Shown here one piece after another: positions 5,740 to 11,138 of a stretch of DNA of 11,138 nt. The notes below the pieces were generated by a model that was not told where the DNA came from, made no database searches, and was given only the letters and a program-made list of their open reading frames with translations. The DNA is taken from contig CAMTOM010000021.1 of assembly GCA_947074125.1 (NCBI GenBank), positions 1-11,138 of the forward strand, read 5' to 3'. A program made the position numbers and the translations under genes. This DNA is from an uncultured Desulfovibrionaceae bacterium (GTDB lineage Bacteria > Desulfobacterota > Desulfovibrionia > Desulfovibrionales > Desulfovibrionaceae). Position 1 is the first letter of the stretch. The number at the start of each line of letters is the position of its first letter.

Positions 5740-6662
5740 GTGTTTTTGATTCCGTCATTATTGGGGGGGGGCCTGCTGGTATAACAGCGGCTCTTTACCT
5801 TGTGCGTTCCGGATGTCGTGTTGCCCTGTTTGAGCAATTGACTATGGGGGGGCAGGTTCTTCAGACGGAGTCTATAGAGAATTATCCGGGATTCCCCAAG
5901 GGAATAAAAGGCTGGGAACTTGCTGATACCCTGGCGGCACACCTGGACGATTTGTCGCTCGAACGTGCGACAGGAAAGATTTCTTCCATAGTGCAGAAAG
6001 ATGATGTATATGTTCTTTCTGTGGAAGGAAAAGAGGTTATTGCCAAAACGGTAATCCTCTGTTCTGGCGCGCACCATCGCGAGCTTGGTTTGCCCAGGGA
6101 AAAAGAATTGACCGGACATGGTGTTTCATACTGTGCCATTTGTGATGGTAATTTTTTCCGTGGACAAGAAGTTGCTGTGATTGGCGGAGGCAATACTGCC
6201 TTGGAAGAGACATTATATCTTTCAAAGATTGCTGCCAAAGTACATCTCATCCACAGGCGTGATGCCTTTCGTGGTGCGAAGATATATCTGGATCGTCTTG
6301 AATCAATGACAGATCGAGTCAGTATTCTTCGCAGCAGTGTGCCTGTGATGCTACATGGCGATGCAGAAGTTGAGGGACTGACTATCTCTTCCGTAAAAAC
6401 TGGTGAATCCCGTTTACTTCCTGTAAAAGGAGTATTTGTTTTTGTTGGCAATACTCCCAATACGGCATTTCTTCCGAAAAATGTCCAGTTGGATGAACAG
6501 GGTTTTGTGATAACAGACACAGAAATGCGTACCTCTGTGCCTGGTATTTTTGCTGCGGGCGATGTTCGTTCAAAGCAATGCAGACAGGTTGTCACTGCGG
6601 TGGGGGATGGTGCTACAGCAGCGCAGGCAGCCTTTTTATATCTGGAGCAAAAGAATGTATAA
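5736..6662 (+). CDS. trxB: Thioredoxin reductase
   Basis: A 308-residue flavoprotein of the low-molecular-weight thioredoxin reductase type. The FAD-binding GGGPAG motif is at 10-15, the redox-active CAIC is at C133/C136 in SYCAICDGNFF, the second dinucleotide site is GGGNTALEE at 150-158, and HRRDAFRG at 173-180 carries the arginines that usually select NADPH. The C-terminal FAD motif GIFAAGDV is at 270-277. It uses NADPH to reduce the TrxA disulfide. It starts inside the trxA stop codon and overlaps bamD by eight bases. A run of nine G (5763-5771) encodes the first three glycines of the FAD motif and is a possible slippage site. Confidence 0.95.
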   Translation: MSVFDSVIIGGGPAGITAALYLVRSGCRVALFEQLTMGGQVLQTESIENYPGFPKGIKGWELADTLAAHLDDLSLERATGKISSIVQKDDVYVLSVEGKEVIAKTVILCSGAHHRELGLPREKELTGHGVSYCAICDGNFFRGQEVAVIGGGNTALEETLYLSKIAAKVHLIHRRDAFRGAKIYLDRLESMTDRVSILRSSVPVMLHGDAEVEGLTISSVKTGESRLLPVKGVFVFVGNTPNTAFLPKNVQLDEQGFVITDTEMRTSVPGIFAAGDVRSKQCRQVVTAVGDGATAAQAAFLYLEQKNV

Positions 6663-7386
6663 AAAAATGGCCAGGATTTTTTCAGTGGCCTTGTGTACTC
6701 TTTTTTTAAGCGCTTGTGGGGTCATTGATTACTTTTATCTTCCTCCTCCACAAGATACCGCTCAGGAAATCTTTGAATCTGCCAATGAAGCCATGGCAGA
6801 TAAAAGCTATCTGAAAGCAATCAAGCTGTATGAGAAGTTACGCGATGCGTATCCTTTCAGTCCGTATACCATTGATGCAGAGCTTTCGCTTGCAGACGCC
6901 TATTTTCTTGATGGGGAATATGTTGCTGCCGCAGAAGCATACAAAGACTTTGAAGCCCTGCATCCACGTCATGAAGCGGTACCTTACTGCCTCTATCAGA
7001 TGGGGATGTCCAATCTGAAAAGCTTCCGTTCCATTGACAGGGCAACGACACAGCTTTCTGAAGCTCATGCGGCATTTAAACGTCTTACGACATCATATCC
7101 CGACTCTATTTATGCAGAGGGTGCTAAAGAAGGAATGGCGCGATGCCGTAAGTTAATGGCCGAACATGAGTTGTATATTGCAGACATGTTTATGAGCATG
7201 AAAGATTATGGGCCTGCCTGGAAGCGCTATGAATATGTTCAGGAGCATTATACTGATGTACCTGAAATTTCTTCTCATGCAGAAGAAAAGAGCAAAAAAG
7301 CCTATCAGGCACACAGGCAAAAACAATCAGAAGAAGTACGTAGAGAAACGCATGGGAGCTGGAAAGACTGGTTTAAGTGGCTATAG
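6655..7386 (+). CDS. bamD: Outer-membrane assembly lipoprotein BamD
   Basis: A 243-residue lipoprotein with a signal peptide ending in LSAC (lipidated Cys at residue 21), then TPR-like helices from about residue 35 on: AQEIFESANEAMADKSYLKAIKLYEKLRDAYPFSPYTIDAELSLADAYF is typical of BamD/YfiO. It works in the periplasm, anchored to the outer membrane, with BamA in beta-barrel insertion. The frame is open from 6550, but the ATG at 6655 is chosen because GGAG lies at 6644-6647 and because it places the signal peptide at the N-terminus. It overlaps trxB by eight bases and is the last gene before a strong terminator. The C-terminus (from about 220) is rich in charged residues and may be disordered. 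Confidence 0.9.
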   Translation: MYKKMARIFSVALCTLFLSACGVIDYFYLPPPQDTAQEIFESANEAMADKSYLKAIKLYEKLRDAYPFSPYTIDAELSLADAYFLDGEYVAAAEAYKDFEALHPRHEAVPYCLYQMGMSNLKSFRSIDRATTQLSEAHAAFKRLTTSYPDSIYAEGAKEGMARCRKLMAEHELYIADMFMSMKDYGPAWKRYEYVQEHYTDVPEISSHAEEKSKKAYQAHRQKQSEEVRRETHGSWKDWFKWL

Positions 7387-7400
7387 TCTGATGATTCCCA

Positions 7401-7427
7401 AAGACCCCGGGGAACCGGGGTCTTTTT
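7401..7427 (+). terminator. Strong intrinsic terminator after bamD
   Basis: A perfect 10-bp stem (7401-7410 with 7415-7424; core GACCCCGG/CCGGGGTC), closed by a GGAA tetraloop of the GNRA type, runs into a T tract (7423-7427). It starts 14 bases after the bamD stop. The ribosome site of the next gene begins only five bases after the last T. Confidence 0.93.
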
Positions 7428-7445
7428 ATGTTGGAGAGAAAATCT

Positions 7446-8897
7446 ATGGATACTCATGCACACCAGGAAAAAAATACCGCAGCACTCTCTTCGCTGTGGG
7501 CAGCATTATTACTGACATCTTTGAAGCTTGGGGTAGGACTGTATACCAACAGTTTGGGAATACTGTCTGAAGCTTTGCATAGCGGGCTTGATTTTCTGGC
7601 AGCGTTTATGACTTTTGTTGCCGTCCGTGTTGCTTCACGTCCCGCAGATGCCAATCATCCTTATGGGCATGGGAAGGTAGAAAATCTTTCGGCTCTTTTT
7701 GAAACATTGTTGCTGGTAATTACCAGTTTCTGGATTATCTATGAAGCCATTGAACGCCTGACGGGGGATGGTACAGAAGTACTTCCTTCTTTTTGGGCTG
7801 TCGGGGTTATGCTTATTTCCATTGTGGTTGATATCAACAGATCCCGTATGCTCAGGCGCGTGGCACGTAAACATAACAGTCAGGCTCTGGAGGCTGATGC
7901 TCTTCATTTTACAACCGATATCTGGTCTTCTGCGGTGGTACTGTTTGGAGTATCGGCAATTTTGCTTGCAGATCACCTCCCTATTGATAACGAAACAAAA
8001 CTCTTTCTGCATAATGCTGACGCCATTGCGGCTCTGCTGGTATCCTGCATTATACTGAAAGCCAGTTACGATATGGGACGCAAGGCTATAGACAGCCTTT
8101 TAGATGGCGGAGGTCAGGAAAATCGTGAAGAAGTTGTTGCTGCGGTAAAGGGAATCCCAGGAATTTTGGATGTCACCAGCATACGCATGCGCAGCAGTGG
8201 TTTTCGCCAGTTTGTGGATTTGACTATTGGTGTGTCCCCTTCGCTGGGCGTCGAAGGAGGGCATCAACTGGCTCATGAGGCAGAGCGCTGTATTGCCGCT
8301 ATCAAGCCAGAATCAGACGTAACTGTGCATGTGGAGCCAAGAGCAGATTTACAGTACGGGAAAGCGAATCCTTTTCTTTTCATTTGCAATATCGCATCAC
8401 GTCATGCACTTGCCGTACATTCATTACACATTCAGCAGCGAGAAGAGCGCTTGTTTGCGGAGTTCCATGTTGAGCTGAACGGAAGTTTGCCTTTGGATCT
8501 TGCTTATGAAAAAGTTTCTGCTCTTGAGGCAGAGATCGCAGCAGCGTTTCCAGGGATAGAATGTGTTACACACATTGAACCACACCATAGCCAGACTGAT
8601 TGGCCCCAGCGTATATCTCTATCGGAAGAAGATGCCAGACATATTGAGGAAACTGTAAAAGTAGCCGTCTCATCTCTTGACGGCATCTGTTCCTGTCATC
8701 ATATCGAAAGCTATTCCTGGGATATGGACAATGCGGCAACGTGCTGTGTTTCTTTTCACTGCATCATGCTTACAGGAAGTAGTGTGGAAGAAGCACATGG
8801 ATATATTTGTGCGCTGGAGAAAACGCTTTACAGAGAGCTTCCCCATGTGGACAGGTTTGTCATTCATATGGAGCCAGAAGGTGTGGTGGAAAAATAG
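7446..8897 (+). CDS. Cation diffusion facilitator (zinc-type) with triplicated C-terminal domain
   Basis: A 483-residue inner-membrane metal exporter. The transmembrane part covers about 11-215. The metal site shows H45-xxx-D49 in TM2 (EALHSGLDF) and H154-xxx-D158 in TM5 (ADALHFTTDIW), the HD-HD pattern usually linked to zinc; HPYGHGKVE (71-79) is the family loop motif. The cytoplasmic tail is long: three ferredoxin-like units, each ending in a similar motif (VHVEP 294-298, THIEP 375-379, IHMEP 474-478). Typical CDF proteins of about 300 residues have one such unit. Single-metal specificity is inferred from the motif only. The ATG at 7446 has GGAG at 7433-7436; an upstream in-frame ATG at 7428 lies in the terminator T run and was rejected. 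It converges on engB with ten bases between stops. Confidence 0.9.
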   Translation: MDTHAHQEKNTAALSSLWAALLLTSLKLGVGLYTNSLGILSEALHSGLDFLAAFMTFVAVRVASRPADANHPYGHGKVENLSALFETLLLVITSFWIIYEAIERLTGDGTEVLPSFWAVGVMLISIVVDINRSRMLRRVARKHNSQALEADALHFTTDIWSSAVVLFGVSAILLADHLPIDNETKLFLHNADAIAALLVSCIILKASYDMGRKAIDSLLDGGGQENREEVVAAVKGIPGILDVTSIRMRSSGFRQFVDLTIGVSPSLGVEGGHQLAHEAERCIAAIKPESDVTVHVEPRADLQYGKANPFLFICNIASRHALAVHSLHIQQREERLFAEFHVELNGSLPLDLAYEKVSALEAEIAAAFPGIECVTHIEPHHSQTDWPQRISLSEEDARHIEETVKVAVSSLDGICSCHHIESYSWDMDNAATCCVSFHCIMLTGSSVEEAHGYICALEKTLYRELPHVDRFVIHMEPEGVVEK

Positions 8898-8927
8898 TGT
8901 AAGGTCTTCAGTTCGCAGCTGCCTTAC
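8890..8927 (-). terminator. Weak terminator of engB overlapping the CDF stop region
   Basis: On the minus strand GTAAGG (8927-8922) pairs with CCTTAC (8904-8899), extended by CAG/CTG with a 4-base bulge, and five T residues (8894-8890) follow after a short gap. The stem uses the last codons of engB and the T run lies in the last codons of the CDF gene. Confidence 0.35.
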
Positions 8928-9486
8928 GAAGTGCCTCCCAGAGGGCGGCAACACCATTACGGCTTTTTGCCGATGTAATAAGGGGCACCACGCCTGAAAG
9001 AAGGATTTTCCATTCTTGCTGACGCTGAGCATGCTCTTTTTGAGTGCATTTGTCTGCCTTTGTCAAAACAGGCAGCAGAGGAATCTGATGTGTCTGTGCA
9101 AAATGGGCAAGAGCCACATCTGATTTTTGTGCAGGAAGGCGACAGTCAAGAAGAAGAACCAGCGCGCGCAACTGTGCGCACTCCACAAGATATTGTTCCA
9201 GCATTTTCCCCCAGGCATTGCGTTCTTTCTGGCTACAGCGCGCGTATCCGTATCCTGGCAGATCAACAATATAAAAATTATCCGGTTCCACACGATAAAA
9301 ATTGATGGAACGTGTTTTCCCAGGCGTTGCGCTGACTTTTGCCAGAGCTTTTCGTTCGGCCAGAGCGTTCACCAGCGAGGACTTCCCCACATTGGAGCGG
9401 CCTGCGAGTGCCAGTTGTGCCTGTTGCAAATGAATAATCTGTTCTGGGGTATAGGCTGTTGTTTCCAGAATAAGTGTAGGGCGCAT
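8908..9486 (-). CDS. engB: Ribosome-biogenesis GTPase EngB (YihA/YsxC)
   Basis: A 192-residue TrmE-Era-EngA-EngB-type GTPase needed for large ribosomal subunit assembly. All GTPase motifs are visible: G1 GRSNVGKSS at 29-37, G2 region TPGKTRSINFY at 54-64, G3 DLPGYGYA at 75-82, G4 TKAD at 142-145, and G5 SAK at 172-174. Length fits the family. The frame stays open upstream to a TTG at 9522, but the ATG at 9484-9486 is preferred; it has AAAGG about nine bases upstream on its strand. The gene is alone on the minus strand and faces the CDF gene. Upstream on its own strand is a T-tailed hairpin (9584-9607) that may act as a leader attenuator. Confidence 0.93.
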   Translation of the reverse strand: MRPTLILETTAYTPEQIIHLQQAQLALAGRSNVGKSSLVNALAERKALAKVSATPGKTRSINFYRVEPDNFYIVDLPGYGYARCSQKERNAWGKMLEQYLVECAQLRALVLLLDCRLPAQKSDVALAHFAQTHQIPLLPVLTKADKCTQKEHAQRQQEWKILLSGVVPLITSAKSRNGVAALWEALRKAAAN

Positions 9487-9838
9487 AGATACATACCTTT
9501 GGAGAGTGGGGAATATTGACAATACTTCCCCGATAATGGAATATATTACGTTCTTTCGACTGCTACGCTAGCGTTCCTCGAACAAAAAGGCAAATCCTTC
9601 TTTGCCCATCCAGTCGGGTGCGAAGAGGAAATCCTGTAAAAAGAAGCAGCAGTAATGTGTAATGATGCCGCTGTTTTTTAAAGGAAATACTGAACTTTTT
9701 TAGCTCATTCATACGTTGTTGCTATGAGTATAATGTGTTTGGGAAAAACAGCGTTTGCTGAAAAGAAACAGTGGTATGTGTTATTTTGCCGCATAGGCAG
9801 TATTGATCAAAAAGTGATTTCAGGAGGCTCATTCCCCC
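9487..9838. other. 352-base spacer between divergent engB and efp
   Basis: No supported gene is present. From left to right the spacer holds the engB ribosome-site region, a perfect 10-bp palindrome ACGCTAGCGT (9565-9574), a T-tailed hairpin facing engB (9584-9607), a short minus-strand open frame described among the findings, a perfect TATAAT at 9729-9734 pointing to efp but without a clear -35 box, and the efp ribosome site AGGAGG at 9822-9827. Both divergent promoters must lie here, but only the -10 box can be suggested. Confidence 0.6.
9584..9607 (-). terminator. T-tailed hairpin in the engB leader
   Basis: On the minus strand GGCAAA (9606-9601) and TTTGCC (9594-9589) form a 6-bp stem with a GAAGGA loop, followed directly by five T (9588-9584). 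It lies about 100 bases upstream of engB on the same strand. No minus-strand gene precedes it for termination, so it is either a leader attenuator, the 3' end of a small RNA, or chance. Confidence 0.45.
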
Positions 9839-10396
9839 ATGTATTCGACGACGGATTTTAAAAGAGGTCTCAAGATTGAGGTAGAAAGTACACCTTACGA
9901 AATTGTTGAATTTCAGCATTTTAAACCCGGAAAGGGTGGTGCGATGGTGCGCACCAAGCTACGGAATCTTCTCACTGGTCGCATGCAGGATATGACATTC
10001 CGTTCAGGTGAAAAAGTGGGACGTCCTGATATGGAAACCCGCGAAATGCAATTTCTGTATCGTCAGGATGATGAGCTTGTTTTTATGGATATGACAACCT
10101 ACGAGCAGCTCCAGTTGGAAGTGGATGCTCTTGGTGATAAAGCCGGTTTTTTAAAAGATGGTCAGGAGTGCAAGGTACTGATGTACAACGGAAGCCCTCT
10201 TGATATTGATATTCCGCTTTCCCTCGTTCTTGTTGTGACTGCGACGGAACCTGGGGCAAAGGGCGATACCGTCAGCAATGTCACCAAACCAGCTACCCTT
10301 GAAACGGGGATTGTTGTGCAGGGTCCGATTTTTATCAATGAAGGTTACAAAATAAAAATGGATAAGCGAACCAAGGAATATCTAGGGCGCGAATAG
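9839..10396 (+). CDS. efp: Translation elongation factor P
   Basis: A 185-residue EF-P with the three-domain family length. Domain I carries the modified-lysine loop KPGKGGA with K32 at the tip, the residue that is lysylated or otherwise modified in many bacteria and rescues ribosomes stalled at polyproline. The central and C-terminal OB domains show MQFLYRQDDELVFMDMTTYEQ (80-100) and the EF-P signature near residues 150-170 (KPATLETGIVVQGPIFINEGYKIKMD). The ATG at 9839 follows AGGAGG (9822-9827) with an 11-base gap. No epmA/epmB-type modification gene is in the window. The gene has its own terminator and appears to be transcribed alone. Confidence 0.96.
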   Translation: MYSTTDFKRGLKIEVESTPYEIVEFQHFKPGKGGAMVRTKLRNLLTGRMQDMTFRSGEKVGRPDMETREMQFLYRQDDELVFMDMTTYEQLQLEVDALGDKAGFLKDGQECKVLMYNGSPLDIDIPLSLVLVVTATEPGAKGDTVSNVTKPATLETGIVVQGPIFINEGYKIKMDKRTKEYLGRE

Positions 10397-10411
10397 TTTT
10401 TTGGATTTTTC

Positions 10412-10432
10412 AGGCCCGGCAACGGGCCTTTT
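10412..10432 (+). terminator. Intrinsic terminator after efp
   Basis: AGGCCCG (10412-10418) and CGGGCCT (10423-10429) form a perfect 7-bp stem around a GCAA tetraloop of the GNRA type, followed by a short T run. It starts 15 bases after the efp stop. Confidence 0.9.
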
Positions 10433-10478
10433 GTCCATTTGATTGTGTGGAAATGATATTTTTTTGCTTAACACAGCG

Positions 10479-10507
10479 TTAATTCTGGATTTTCTTCTAT
10501 GTATATT
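10479..10507 (+). promoter_or_regulatory. Possible promoter for ftsK
   Basis: TTAATT (10479-10484) and TATATT (10502-10507) are separated by exactly 17 bases. The -10 is good and the -35 poor. Transcription would start near 10514, between the efp terminator and the ftsK ribosome site at 10534-10539. Confidence 0.35.
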
Positions 10508-10523
10508 GCTGTAAAAAGTATAT

Positions 10524-11081
10524 TTGCCTTCGCAGGAGGGTAGGGTTACGGACGGTCGCAAACTTTTTCATGAACTCTCCGGATTATTTCTTCTCTTTTT
10601 TGCAGTACTCTTGCTGCTCAGTCTCATTACTTTTGATGCCTCTGATCCGAGCCTGAATCATGTTACCAGTGCTGCGGAAAAAGTGCAGAATAAAGCTGGT
10701 CTTTTAGGAGCCCATCTTGCAGGTTTTTTGAATGACTTTTTAGGGGTGGTGTCATTTACCTGTCCCTTATTCCTGCTTGCCTGGGGATGCAGTTCCTTTA
10801 CCTTTCGATTTTCTCTTCCCTGGTGGGGGTGGTGCGGTTATCTGCTGCTGGCTGTTTGTGCTTTGGCCTTCAGTGCCGCCTGGGCTTTGCAGATCGGTGA
10901 TATTTCCGGTGGTGGCTTGATTGGGCAGATACTTTATCAAAATACGAGTCACTATCTCAGTTCCACAGGCGCAACACTCTTTTGGATATTTGTCTTTTTT
11001 TTTGCCTCACAGATGGCCTTTAATATTTCCTGGCTGCATCTTCTTCAGTTCTGCTTTGCAGTGATACTCTCCCTGCTTTAG
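10524..11081 (+). CDS. ftsK: FtsK N-terminal membrane domain, ends early at a TAG
   Basis: The frame encodes the four-helix membrane anchor of the DNA translocase FtsK: membrane segments near residues 16-37, 68-92, 100-122 and 148-171, with the family features DASDPSLNHVTS (38-49), GGGLIG (129-134) and ISWL (168-171). FtsK sits at the division septum and pumps chromosome ends apart. A full FtsK normally has several hundred more residues with a linker, a RecA-like motor and a winged-helix end; here the frame hits TAG at 11079-11081, 57 bases before the window ends, so no motor domain is seen in this frame. The start is uncertain: the listed TTG lies before a strong AGGAGG (10534-10539), and an in-frame ACG at 10548 sits at the ideal eight-base distance after it. 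This may be a truncated gene, a frameshift or nonsense change, or a sequence error. Confidence 0.75.
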   Translation: MPSQEGRVTDGRKLFHELSGLFLLFFAVLLLLSLITFDASDPSLNHVTSAAEKVQNKAGLLGAHLAGFLNDFLGVVSFTCPLFLLAWGCSSFTFRFSLPWWGWCGYLLLAVCALAFSAAWALQIGDISGGGLIGQILYQNTSHYLSSTGATLFWIFVFFFASQMAFNISWLHLLQFCFAVILSLL

Positions 11082-11138
11082 GGAAAATCCTTTACCTGGC
11101 CTGCACCCCCCCGTCCTCAATGTGGGCAGAGCTGGCAT

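Noticed and set aside
5882..6595. Minus-strand open frame of 237 codons.
   Set aside because: Antisense shadow of trxB with low-complexity translation and no family motif.
10499..10543. Short frame MYIAVKSIFAFAGG ending at the ftsK ribosome site, as a leader peptide.
   Set aside because: Fourteen codons, no ribosome site and hydrophobic by chance in AT-rich DNA; it overlaps the proposed ftsK transcript start.

Overview
The window looks like core chromosome from a moderately AT-rich member of the Desulfovibrionaceae or a close relative. I infer this from gene content rather than a database match. The pointers are an FmdE/zinc-ribbon/molybdopterin-binding fusion ending in a Cys cluster, a YedF-type selenium-metabolism protein, a CoA-binding/YkgJ gene pair, and a CDF transporter with an unusually long cytoplasmic tail. 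No phage, transposase, CRISPR array or antibiotic-resistance gene is visible.

Layout. Two tRNA genes open the window: Pro(CGG) at 90-167 and Ser(GGA) at 362-453, each followed by an intrinsic terminator. The second terminator works in both directions and also faces the molybdopterin gene on the minus strand (616-2265). Upstream of that gene lies a 110-bp imperfect palindrome with a smaller palindrome at its centre. Then comes a minus-strand YbaY-META lipoprotein gene (2485-3312). Its leader contains a terminator-like folded RNA, either an sRNA or an attenuator. On the plus strand a CoA-binding protein and a YkgJ-type Cys-cluster protein overlap by one base (3645-4516), followed by yedF (4585-5190). 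A hairpin-rich spacer and a near-consensus promoter lead into trxA-trxB-bamD (5416-7386), three overlapping genes closed by a very strong terminator. Immediately after it sits a zinc-type CDF exporter (7446-8897) with three cytoplasmic repeat domains. It converges on engB (minus, 8908-9486). A 352-base spacer then precedes efp (9839-10396) and its terminator, and the window ends in the membrane domain of ftsK (10524-11081), which stops early.

How the genes relate. Most are housekeeping: translation (tRNAs, efp, engB), thiol redox (trxA, trxB), outer-membrane assembly (bamD), envelope lipoproteins, metal export and chromosome segregation (ftsK). The sulfur, selenium and molybdenum genes fit an anaerobe using Mo/W and Se enzymes. 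I found no clearly new multi-gene system. The best second-look items are non-coding or architectural: the coaxial palindrome before the molybdopterin gene, the folded leader before the YbaY-META gene, the terminator against the CDF start, the triplicated CDF tail, the irregular tRNAs, and the odd start and early stop of ftsK.
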